Source: UBA1081 sp045658165
GTDB taxonomy: Bacteria > Bacillota > Clostridia > Oscillospirales > Acutalibacteraceae
Assembly: GCA_045658165.1 (NCBI GenBank)
Contig: JAZOUN010000146.1
Span: 1 to 16,713 of the forward strand
DNA length: 16,713 nucleotides
Reading direction: 5' to 3'
Of this stretch, positions 1-6,258 are shown piece after piece. Each line of letters opens with the position of its first letter. The stretch's first letter is position 1. A model generated the notes under the pieces. The model had not been told where the DNA came from. It saw only the letters and a program-made list of their open reading frames with translations, and made no database searches. The position numbers and the translations under genes are program-made.

Positions 1-4
1 AAGC

Positions 5-36
5 TTGTCTTCCTAAGACCGCTTGGCCTCCGACTT
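5..36 (-). other. Sequencing adapter left at contig end (MGI/DNBSEQ)
   Basis: Read on the reverse strand from 36 down to 5, all 32 bases match the MGI/BGI DNBSEQ forward adapter as I remember it (it begins AAGTCGGAGGCCAAGCGGTC). Bases 1-4 would then be barcode or unrelated bases. The match starts exactly where the downstream protein stops resembling its family. This is technical sequence, not biology. The adapter identity is from memory. Confidence 0.93.
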
Positions 37-94
37 GATATTGTTCTTTTACTTCCTTTGGAATGGGAAGTTTTCTTGTAAAATTCATTGCCAT
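37..94 (-). CDS. N-terminal fragment, probable 3-deoxy-7-phosphoheptulonate (DAHP) synthase
   Basis: Only 19 codons survive before the adapter junction at 36/37. They begin M-A-M-N-F and carry a K-L-P-I-P-x-E-V-K-E-Q-Y stretch. That resembles the start of class I DAHP synthases in Clostridia, which condense phosphoenolpyruvate and erythrose 4-phosphate in the first step of aromatic amino acid synthesis. The ATG at 94-92 is chosen because AGGAG (107-103) lies 8 bases upstream; a second in-frame ATG at 88-86 is too far from it. The next codon begins with C, which fits the Pro that usually follows Gln-Tyr in this family, so the real protein very likely continues beyond the artefact. The family call is from memory on a very short peptide; that a gene starts here is much surer because it also has a perfect promoter. 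Confidence 0.5.
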
Positions 95-117
95 AAAAAT
101 GTCTCCTGGGTATTAAT

Positions 118-144
118 AAAAGGAATGAATTTCTTCACTCCTTT
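118..144 (-). terminator. Leader hairpin with GAAA loop: terminator or attenuator
   Basis: On the reverse strand an 11-bp stem (144-134 with 128-118, one G-U pair) encloses a GAAA tetraloop and is followed by TTTTATTA. It lies about 8 bases after the predicted start of the transcript from the promoter at 159-187 and before the ribosome site at 103-107. It could stop readthrough from the oxidoreductase gene, attenuate the aro-type gene, or be a stabilising 5' hairpin. The A-C mismatch on the forward strand, which is a G-U pair on the reverse strand, says the reverse-strand RNA is the folded one. Confidence 0.45.
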
Positions 145-158
145 AAAGTGATGAATAA

Positions 159-187
159 ATTATATCGCCATCTTATGCATGTGTCAA
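159..187 (-). promoter_or_regulatory. Perfect-consensus sigma-A promoter for the truncated aro-type gene
   Basis: Reverse strand: -35 TTGACA (187-182), 17-base spacer, -10 TATAAT (164-159). All twelve hexamer bases match consensus. Transcription would start near 152, about 58 bases before the start codon at 94. Confidence 0.85.
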
Positions 188-205
188 CATGTTTTTGATA
201 AAAAG

Positions 206-1195
206 TTAATTTTTTCTTGCTGATTTATAAAGTTCATCAACAATTTTTACTGCAATACTTCCTGATCTGCCGTTTACGGGGAAAACAGTATTGTTTGCAA
301 TGCATTTGTAAAAATCATTTATTATAACACCGTGACCGCTGCCCCAGTAGTCGTGTTTACCTGTTGCTTTGTTTATATCAATAATTTCTTTTTCATTGCC
401 ATTGTAAATAATAAGCTCGTCGTACATAACAGCTCTGCCGTTTTCAAAATGGATTTCAAGAAAAACAGGTGAATTGGTGCTGAAACACAATGAACCGTAA
501 AAAAGAGCCTTTACACCGTTGCTGAATGTTATAAGCGCATCTGCCGTATCTTCCGTTTCAACAATACCGGCAAGTCGTTTCTGTGAGACGCTGCCTTTTA
601 CTGATACAACTTCGTCGTTTACAAGCCACTGAATAAGATCAAGTGTGTGTATACACTGATTTATTATAACACCGCCGCCCTCTTTTTCGAGAGTACCGTG
701 CCAGTCGTCCGAGTAGTATTTTTCATCTCTGTTCCATGTAACGTTTGCTTTGATTCCGGTAATTTTTCCGAGCTTTTCATTTTCAATGAGATCCTTAAGG
801 TAACATGATGCATTGTTGTATCTGTTCTGAAAACAAGACGCGAGATAAACATTGTTTTTTTCTGCACATTCGCACATTTTCACTGCATCCTCGTATCTGA
901 TTGCAAGAGGTTTTTCGCAGAAAACGTGTATGCCTTTTTCCATTGCCTTAATTGCCATGGGGGCATGAAGATAATGAGGGGTACAGATGTGAAGAATATC
1001 AAAATCTGCATTTTCAATCATTTCATCAAAATCGTAGTAAGCGTTTATATTATATTTTTCAGCCATTGCATCGGCTTTTTCTTTCACAATGTCACAACAT
1101 GCAGTCAGAACACTGTTGTCATTAAGTTCTGCCGCCTGAAAATGTCTTCTGCTGACATTTCCGCAACCTGTAATTGCAATTCTGAACTTTTTCAT
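206..1195 (-). CDS. Gfo/Idh/MocA family NAD(P)-dependent oxidoreductase
   Basis: A 329-residue protein with the two-domain layout of the Gfo/Idh/MocA family. Residues 1-120 are a Rossmann fold, with G-C-G-N-V-S-R-R-H at 10-18 binding the dinucleotide. E94-K95-P96 is the family's catalytic and cofactor-contacting motif. The C-terminal substrate domain has G173-G174-G175 and H183-x-x-D186, the region that usually holds the catalytic His. The Asp often found just before this His is replaced here (N179-Q180). These enzymes oxidise or reduce sugars, inositols or sugar derivatives; the substrate cannot be read from the sequence. It appears to be transcribed alone from its own promoter (1219-1247). 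The SD (AGAAGTGA) is weak. No sugar-catabolic neighbours point to a pathway. Confidence 0.9.
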   Translation of the reverse strand: MKKFRIAITGCGNVSRRHFQAAELNDNSVLTACCDIVKEKADAMAEKYNINAYYDFDEMIENADFDILHICTPHYLHAPMAIKAMEKGIHVFCEKPLAIRYEDAVKMCECAEKNNVYLASCFQNRYNNASCYLKDLIENEKLGKITGIKANVTWNRDEKYYSDDWHGTLEKEGGGVIINQCIHTLDLIQWLVNDEVVSVKGSVSQKRLAGIVETEDTADALITFSNGVKALFYGSLCFSTNSPVFLEIHFENGRAVMYDELIIYNGNEKEIIDINKATGKHDYWGSGHGVIINDFYKCIANNTVFPVNGRSGSIAVKIVDELYKSARKN

Positions 1196-1218
1196 GTCAT
1201 ATCACTTCTTTCGTATGT

Positions 1219-1247
1219 ATTATATATCAGAGATAAATAATTTTCAA
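1219..1247 (-). promoter_or_regulatory. Sigma-A promoter of the Gfo/Idh/MocA gene
   Basis: Reverse strand: -35 TTGAAA (1247-1242), 17-base spacer, -10 TATAAT (1224-1219). Predicted start near 1212, giving a leader of under 20 bases before the ATG at 1195. A TTGACA at 1255-1250 lies too far from this -10 (25 bases) to be its partner. Confidence 0.75.
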
Positions 1248-1270
1248 TATGTCAACAGAAATATAAACAC

Positions 1271-1310
1271 AAAAAACAACAGATGGAAGTAAACCTCCAT
1301 CTGCTGTTTT
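1271..1310 (-). terminator. Rho-independent terminator (3' end of candidate small RNA)
   Basis: A 12-bp stem (1307-1296 with 1287-1276) with an 8-base loop is followed on the reverse strand by six T (1276-1271). One pair is G-U on the reverse strand but an A-C mismatch on the forward strand, so the reverse-strand RNA folds better. No reverse-strand gene lies upstream to use it, which is why the small-RNA reading is proposed. Confidence 0.8.
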
Positions 1311-1378
1311 CTCAAGGATTGTTTTATATGAAAATTAGGAATAATCTGCAATCAATATATAGTATGTATTTTTTTTAC
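1273..1378 (-). ncRNA. Candidate small non-coding RNA of about 105 nt
   Basis: A perfect promoter (1413-1385) starts transcription near 1378, and a strong terminator ends it near 1273. Between them the reverse strand has no plausible open reading frame: the only ATG, just upstream of the predicted start, is followed at once by a stop codon. The body is AU-rich, with a run of A near the 5' end and a possible GAUUG/CAAUC pairing. It matches no RNA family I recognise. A conditional leader for the oxidoreductase gene is possible but less likely, because that gene has its own promoter after the terminator. The boundaries are seen in the sequence; the existence of the RNA is inference. Confidence 0.55.
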
Positions 1379-1384
1379 ATGCAC

Positions 1385-1413
1385 ATTATATGACACTATA
1401 TGTAATTTGTCAA
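1385..1413 (-). promoter_or_regulatory. Perfect-consensus sigma-A promoter of the candidate small RNA
   Basis: Reverse strand: TTGACA (1413-1408), 17-base spacer, TATAAT (1390-1385). Its -35 overlaps the -35 of a weaker opposing promoter (1407-1435) for the M23 peptidase gene. Confidence 0.8.
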
Positions 1414-1435
1414 TACAAAAAAGGAAAATTATTCT
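1407..1435 (+). promoter_or_regulatory. Possible weak sigma-A promoter for the M23/M50 pair
   Basis: TTGTCA (1407-1412), 17-base spacer, TATTCT (1430-1435), start near 1442. The -10 matches only 4 of 6. In B. subtilis the spoIVF operon is read by sigma-E; I could not find a convincing sigma-E -35/-10 pair at proper spacing upstream of 1484. Confidence 0.35.
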
Positions 1436-1483
1436 AAAATATTGAGTTCTTACATATATTGATCGTAAAGAGGTGCGTAAAAA

Positions 1484-2266
1484 ATGACAAAAAATCAAAA
1501 TCCGAATGAGAAAAAAGACTGTTTTGCAGCAGTGATGATTGTTCAGAGTATTGTTTGTGCAGTGATTCTGATTGCAATGTTTGTATCATTCAGATCAGAG
1601 GGAAGTTTTTTTGAGCTTATGAAAAAAGGTTATGCTCAATATAATGGTGCTGACTTTACAGATGAGGATTTTTCTCAGGCCTTCCGTGTAGTGAAAGATT
1701 ATATTGCTGTTTTCGCTCCCGTACAGTCGCAGGAATCAGAAGTAACATCAGAATCTGCCGAAACAGAAACACATACTGAGGATCCGACAGAAGAGATTGC
1801 ATCGGGAGGGGTGGATCTTGAATTTTCAGCACTTGACACTCTTGAGGGAGTGTGTTTTGACAGGGTGAATATTGAAGTTGATATGGACAGTCCTTTGAAA
1901 AATTACCGTCTTACATCATCATTCGGTTACAGAATCAATCCCGTGAGCGGTGTTGCAGGAATTCACACAGGTACCGATATGGCAGCTGCAAAAGGCACTC
2001 CGATTTATGCTGTTGCAGACGGAACTGTCATATCTGCTTCATGGGACGACGGCTATGGTTATAATATCAAAATCCGTCATGATAAAAATACAGTAACTGT
2101 TTATGCGCATTGTTCACGACTTTGTGCAAAAGAGGGTGACGCAATCAGTAAGGGAGAAAAAATAGCAGAGGTTGGCTCTACGGGTAACTCAACGGGAAAT
2201 CATCTTCACTTCGAAATCAGAAAAGATAATATAAAAATAGATCCTGCTCAGGTATTGAACTTTTAA
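1484..2266 (+). CDS. Membrane-anchored M23 (LytM) metallopeptidase, SpoIVFA-like by context
   Basis: 260 residues: a short cytoplasmic N-terminus, one membrane segment (about 14-35), an acidic Glu/Thr/Ser-rich linker (83-108) and a C-terminal M23 domain (143-258). The zinc-site residues of active LytM enzymes are all present: H161-x-x-x-D165, H209 in Y-A-H, and H242 in H-L-H. The SD is AGAGGTG, about 9 bases before the ATG. It overlaps the next gene, a SpoIVFB-like M50 protease, by one base (TAATG), so the two are translationally coupled. The spoIVFA-spoIVFB operon of Bacillus has the same order: SpoIVFA is a membrane protein with a LytM-like domain that anchors and inhibits SpoIVFB in the forespore outer membrane. 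The intact zinc site is unlike B. subtilis SpoIVFA, as I recall it, and more like clostridial SpoIIQ, so it could be an active peptidoglycan hydrolase. M23 fold is sure; the SpoIVFA role is inferred. Confidence 0.85.
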   Translation: MTKNQNPNEKKDCFAAVMIVQSIVCAVILIAMFVSFRSEGSFFELMKKGYAQYNGADFTDEDFSQAFRVVKDYIAVFAPVQSQESEVTSESAETETHTEDPTEEIASGGVDLEFSALDTLEGVCFDRVNIEVDMDSPLKNYRLTSSFGYRINPVSGVAGIHTGTDMAAAKGTPIYAVADGTVISASWDDGYGYNIKIRHDKNTVTVYAHCSRLCAKEGDAISKGEKIAEVGSTGNSTGNHLHFEIRKDNIKIDPAQVLNF

Positions 2267-2880
2267 TGGAAATAAGAATCGGAAAAACAGTAATTTGTGC
2301 CCGTTTGCCGTTTTTTGCAGCGGCGGCTTTTTTTCTTGCAGGGGATATGATGAAAAATTATCTTCTGTCGGTATTTTTTTCTTCGTTGCATGAAGCAGGT
2401 CATATTATTGCTCTTTGTTGTTTCGGCCACAGACCGGAGAAAATAACACTCGGAGTCACCGGAATCAGAATTGACAAAAAACATATTATTCTTTCGTATA
2501 AAGAAGAGTGTGTTACTGCATTGGCAGGTCCGTCAGTCAATATTGTATGTGCTGCAGTTCTGATTTTATCGGGTCATACCGGTATCGTTCTTTATATTAA
2601 TCTCGGTTTGTTTTTCGTCAATATTCTTCCTCTTAAAATGCTTGACGGCGGAAGATTTGTTTCGAATCTGTTTATGAATTTCAGCGATGAAAATACAGTG
2701 GACAAAATAATGAATTTTACAGAGTTTATCACATTGGTCTGCCTAATAATTATTCTTGCTGTTTCGGCAGCAGAAAAAAGACTGAATATTTCTTACATAC
2801 TGTTTGTTATATTTCTTGTTGTTTCAGTTTTTGCTGATTTTTTGACTTCAATAAAGAAAATAAGCCCTCTGCGTGATTGA
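2266..2880 (+). CDS. spoIVFB: M50 intramembrane metalloprotease, SpoIVFB-like
   Basis: 204 residues with several hydrophobic segments. H42-E43-x-x-H46 lies in a membrane segment (zinc ligands and catalytic Glu), an A-G-P-S-V-N motif sits at 87-92, and L-D127-G-G supplies the third ligand, as in site-2 proteases. B. subtilis SpoIVFB cleaves pro-sigma-K in the mother cell; the small size and lack of a PDZ domain fit that type rather than RseP. The start ATG shares its A with the stop of the upstream M23 gene and has no clear SD of its own, so it likely depends on coupled translation. After residue 140 the chain is hydrophobic but has no CBS domain, which many clostridial SpoIVFB proteins carry. 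The substrate is inferred from homology; sigK is not in this window. Confidence 0.82.
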   Translation: MEIRIGKTVICARLPFFAAAAFFLAGDMMKNYLLSVFFSSLHEAGHIIALCCFGHRPEKITLGVTGIRIDKKHIILSYKEECVTALAGPSVNIVCAAVLILSGHTGIVLYINLGLFFVNILPLKMLDGGRFVSNLFMNFSDENTVDKIMNFTEFITLVCLIIILAVSAAEKRLNISYILFVIFLVVSVFADFLTSIKKISPLRD

Positions 2881-2889
2881 TTTTTTCTG

Positions 2890-2901
2890 TATCATATGAT
2901 A
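2890..2901. repeat. 12-bp perfect palindrome upstream of mreB promoter
   Basis: TATCATATGATA reads the same on both strands, 10 bases after the M50 stop codon and 26 bases before the -35 of the next promoter. Too short and AT-rich to be a terminator; it could be an operator or chance. Confidence 0.3.
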
Positions 2902-2926
2902 AAATACTATAATAGTTGTTCATTGC

Positions 2927-2956
2927 TTGACTTGAACAGAATTTTTAAAGTATAAT
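2927..2956 (+). promoter_or_regulatory. Sigma-A promoter for the mreB-recD2-thioesterase unit
   Basis: TTGACT (2927-2932), 18-base spacer, TATAAT (2951-2956), start near 2963. It leaves a leader of about 25 bases before the TTG start at 2988, so this gene group does not need readthrough from the M23/M50 pair. Confidence 0.7.
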
Positions 2957-2987
2957 ACTATGAACAGATTTTGCGGAGGTGAGATTT

Positions 2988-4007
2988 TTGACCGGACTTT
3001 GTGTAGGAATTGATATAGGTACATCTAACATGACAGCTTATGTTGAAGGCAAAGGAATTATTTTTTCAAGACCGAGTGTAGTGGCATGTGATACATATAC
3101 CGGCAAAATTCTCGCACTCGGAGAAGATGCTCTTGCAATGACAGGCAGAACACCGGGATCAGTATCTGTTATCCGTCCTTTCAGTGACGGTGTTGTTTCC
3201 GATGTTTCAATGACAACTGCAATGATCAGTGATTTTATAGACAAGGTGTGCCGTCTTTCAGTTCTTAAACCGAATATTATTGCAGGTGTGCCTGATGAAA
3301 TAACAAGTCTTGAAAAAAAGGCAATTCTTGATGTTCTTGAGGCTTCAGGTGCAGGCAGACTGTGCATCATGGAGCACACATATGCTGCGGCAGTTGGTGC
3401 AGACGTTGCCTTTTCAAAGCCTTACGGAACAATGATAATTGATATTGGCGGCGGAACTGTAGATATATCTGTTGTTACAATGAACAGTATAGCAGTTTCA
3501 AAAACAATAAGATCTGCGTCTGAATCTTTCACTCAGGATATTATCAGATATCTGAGAAGAGAAAGAGATATCGAGGTTGGTTATCTTACCGCTGAAAATA
3601 TCAAAAAAACAATCGGCGGTGCCGTAATCAGAAATGAAGAAATTGCACTGGTTTCAAAGGGTAAAAATATTGTAACCGGTTCTGCAATAAATTTTGAAAT
3701 TACTTCAACTGAGGTTTACTGGGCAATAAAAGAACATGTTGATCTTATTCTTTCAGGTGTTAAAGAGATCCTGTCAGTGATTTCTCCTGAATTATCTGCT
3801 GATATATTTGAAAGCGGAATTGTTCTTACCGGTAAAGGCTCTCTCTTGTACGGAATGGATGCATTTCTTGAAAGTGCAACAGGTGTTCCCGTAAGAATTG
3901 CCAAGGAACCCTGGCTGTGTGTTGCAAGAGGACTCGGCCGTTCTCTTCATAATATAAGAAAAATGAAAAACAACGGTTATGAATTCAGATATCGTGATGA
4001 GTTCTGA
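2988..4007 (+). CDS. MreB/Mbl-family actin-like protein (divergent paralogue)
   Basis: 339 residues from TTG at 2988, chosen because GGAGG at 2975-2979 is 8 bases upstream; the in-frame GTG at 2979 lies inside that ribosome site. The actin/HSP70 ATPase fold is clear: D9-I-G-T-S-N (phosphate 1), D152-I-G-G-G-T (phosphate 2), and typical MreB stretches throughout. MreB filaments lie under the membrane and organise wall synthesis and rod shape. Two conserved places differ from the usual MreB as I know it: the I-E-E-P motif before A-A-A-I-G reads M-E-H-T-Y, and the adenine-site T-G-G-G-A reads T-G-K-G-S. There is no mreC or mreD after it. Instead it sits between spoIVFB and recD2. In B. subtilis spoIVFAB lies downstream of mreBCD-minCD, so the neighbourhood may be a remnant. 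This is probably a second MreB copy with a specialised role. Confidence 0.88.
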   Translation: MTGLCVGIDIGTSNMTAYVEGKGIIFSRPSVVACDTYTGKILALGEDALAMTGRTPGSVSVIRPFSDGVVSDVSMTTAMISDFIDKVCRLSVLKPNIIAGVPDEITSLEKKAILDVLEASGAGRLCIMEHTYAAAVGADVAFSKPYGTMIIDIGGGTVDISVVTMNSIAVSKTIRSASESFTQDIIRYLRRERDIEVGYLTAENIKKTIGGAVIRNEEIALVSKGKNIVTGSAINFEITSTEVYWAIKEHVDLILSGVKEILSVISPELSADIFESGIVLTGKGSLLYGMDAFLESATGVPVRIAKEPWLCVARGLGRSLHNIRKMKNNGYEFRYRDEF

Positions 4008-4046
4008 TTTACCGTTATGTGATTAATTAAACCTTTCGGAGTTGCT

Positions 4047-6257
4047 ATGCTGGATGATATTGAATATCAGCAAATAACGGGTGTTGTGGAAGAGGTTGTC
4101 TTTCAGAATGCCGAAAATTCTTTCACTGTCCTTGATGTATCAAGCGGCGGTGAAATTATTACTGCCGTGGGAATTTTACCTGAGATAACAGCAGGTGAAA
4201 AAGTTGTACTTACCGGAACATGGGACATGCATCAAAGCTTCGGAAGACAGTTCAGAGTCAACAGATTTGAGCGCTATCTGCCCGATACAGCAGCACAGTT
4301 TCTCAAATATCTTTCCTCCGGTGCAATTAAGGGTATAGGTCCGAAAACTGCAGCGCATATCGTCGAAAGATTCGGTGACAATACGTTCAATGTTATAGAA
4401 AATGAACCCGACAGGCTTTCTTTTATAAAAGGAATATCTAAAGATAAGGCAAAACTTATTTCTGCTGAATTCAAAAAACAGTTTGCTGTCAGAACTGTTA
4501 TATTAGGTCTTGAGAAATACGGTCTCACACCTTCAGAGTGTATTAAAATATTTAAAAATCTCGGTGTTAATGCCGTTGAGATCATTGAAGAAAATCCGTA
4601 TATCCTGTGCGGTGATGCTCAGATAATTTCATTTGAAAGAGCTGAAAAAATTGCATCAGAACTTGAAAATTCCCCTCAGCCAAAACACCGTCTCAGAGCA
4701 GGAATTTCACATATAATCAGATACAACCTTCTTAACGGACACACCTGTCTGCCGAGAAAAAAGGTTATTCCTCTTTGCTGTGAATTGCTTGTGGTAACTG
4801 AAGATCAGGTAAATGAAGCAATTGAAGAAATGCTTGTAAATAAATTGCTTATGTCATATGAAATGCGAGGTAAAGAATTTCTCAGTCTGCCTGATGTTTA
4901 TAATGCAGAAAAAACAATAGACGAAAAACTCAAGCTGTTTCTTCGTTTTTCTGCAAGTGATATGGATGCGGCTGAGACTGAAATTGACCGTATAGAAAAA
5001 GAAAATAAAATCAAATATGAGTCACGCCAGAGAGAAGCCATAAAACTTGCTGCTCACGGCGGAATTCTTGTACTTACAGGCGGTCCCGGAACAGGAAAAA
5101 CCACTGTTGTAAAGGGTATAATAAATTTTTTTGAAAGAAAAAAAATGGATATTATGCTTGCTGCTCCCACCGGAAGAGCCGCAAAAAGAATGTCTGAACT
5201 TACAGGATATGAAGCTAAGACAATTCACAGATTGCTTGAAGTTGAATGGCAGGACGGCAGAAAACTTGATTTTAAAAGAAATAAACTGAATCCTCTTGAG
5301 GCAGATGTCATAATTCTTGATGAAGTATCAATGGTGGATGTTTTTCTCTTTTCTCATTTTCTTGATGCCGTACGATTTGGTTGCCGTGTAATTCTTGTCG
5401 GTGATCCCGATCAGTTACCTGCGGTTGATGCAGGAAATGTACTTGGTGATATTATAGAATCAGGTGTTGTTCCTGTTGTAAGACTTACCGAAATTTTCCG
5501 TCAGGCAAAAGAAAGTCTTATCGTTACAAATGCTCACGATGTAATAAACGGTAAACAGCCCGTTCTTGATGCCAAAGATAACGATTTTTTCTATATGAAC
5601 AGAGAAAATCCGATTTTTGCATCAAAAACAGTTGCACAGCTGTGCTCAGAAAGATTGCCCAAGGCGTATAATTTTTCTCCCACTGCCAATATTCAGGTTC
5701 TTTGCCCGTCCAGAAAGGGAGATTGCGGTACAATCAACCTTAACAGACAATTGCAGGAGCTTCTCAATCCTTTTGATGAATCAAAGTCCGAGTGCAAGGT
5801 TGCAGGCCGACTTTTCCGTCAGGGCGATAAAGTAATGCAGATAAAAAATAATTACGATATTCCCTGGGAAAAGGGACGAGAATCAGGTTCAGGACTTTTT
5901 AACGGTGATATAGGTATTATTTCTGACATAAATGTAAAGAATGAGAGTATGAAGATTATTTTTGATGAAGGCAGGGAAGTTGTTTATCCCATTCCGTCAG
6001 CTTCAGAACTTGAACTTGCATATGCTATTACTGTTCATAAAAGTCAGGGCAGTGAGTACGACTGCGTAATTCTGCCGGTTGCTGATGTGCCGCCCATGCT
6101 TCTTTACAGAAATCTTCTTTATACTGCTATAACAAGAGCGAAGAAAATGATTATTATTGTCGGCAATCGTGAAAAACTTGACTGTATGATTGAAAATAAC
6201 CGTCAGAATAAACGTTATTCAATGCTTTGTACTATGTTGAAAACACAAGAGGAATAA
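4047..6257 (+). CDS. recD2: RecD2-type ATP-dependent DNA helicase
   Basis: 736 residues, usual for the RecBC-independent RecD2 (RecD/TraA) family of superfamily 1B 5'-3' helicases, which act in repair and replication-fork maintenance. An OB-like N-terminal part (about 1-80) is followed by helix-hairpin-helix repeats (about 85-215, with G-x-G-P-K-T-A). The core has Walker A G345-G-P-G-T-G-K-T-T353, a Q-motif-like region with R-Q just before it, Walker B D425-E426, and the C-terminal motif Y659-A-I-T-V-H-K-S-Q-G-S-E-Y-D672, then Y-T-A-I-T-R-A-K. The ATG at 4047 has CGGAG about 5 bases upstream. It starts 39 bases after the mreB-like gene and ends one base before the thioesterase start, so it is probably cotranscribed with both. 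Confidence 0.95.
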   Translation: MLDDIEYQQITGVVEEVVFQNAENSFTVLDVSSGGEIITAVGILPEITAGEKVVLTGTWDMHQSFGRQFRVNRFERYLPDTAAQFLKYLSSGAIKGIGPKTAAHIVERFGDNTFNVIENEPDRLSFIKGISKDKAKLISAEFKKQFAVRTVILGLEKYGLTPSECIKIFKNLGVNAVEIIEENPYILCGDAQIISFERAEKIASELENSPQPKHRLRAGISHIIRYNLLNGHTCLPRKKVIPLCCELLVVTEDQVNEAIEEMLVNKLLMSYEMRGKEFLSLPDVYNAEKTIDEKLKLFLRFSASDMDAAETEIDRIEKENKIKYESRQREAIKLAAHGGILVLTGGPGTGKTTVVKGIINFFERKKMDIMLAAPTGRAAKRMSELTGYEAKTIHRLLEVEWQDGRKLDFKRNKLNPLEADVIILDEVSMVDVFLFSHFLDAVRFGCRVILVGDPDQLPAVDAGNVLGDIIESGVVPVVRLTEIFRQAKESLIVTNAHDVINGKQPVLDAKDNDFFYMNRENPIFASKTVAQLCSERLPKAYNFSPTANIQVLCPSRKGDCGTINLNRQLQELLNPFDESKSECKVAGRLFRQGDKVMQIKNNYDIPWEKGRESGSGLFNGDIGIISDINVKNESMKIIFDEGREVVYPIPSASELELAYAITVHKSQGSEYDCVILPVADVPPMLLYRNLLYTAITRAKKMIIIVGNREKLDCMIENNRQNKRYSMLCTMLKTQEE

Positions 6258-6258
6258 T

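Noticed and set aside
1..40. Continuing the N-terminal DAHP-synthase-like frame to base 1 as protein
   Set aside because: The residues after Gln-Tyr are translated adapter sequence; the family resemblance stops exactly at the junction at 36/37.
926..1240. 104-residue forward open frame opposite the oxidoreductase gene
   Set aside because: Cys/His-rich shadow with no ribosome site, running through the promoter of the real gene.
1250..1255. TTGACA at 1255-1250 as the -35 of the oxidoreductase promoter
   Set aside because: It is 25 bases from the TATAAT; TTGAAA at 1247-1242 has the correct 17-base spacing.
2979..2987. GTG at 2979 as the start of the MreB-like gene
   Set aside because: It lies within the GGAGG ribosome site; TTG at 2988 has ideal spacing.
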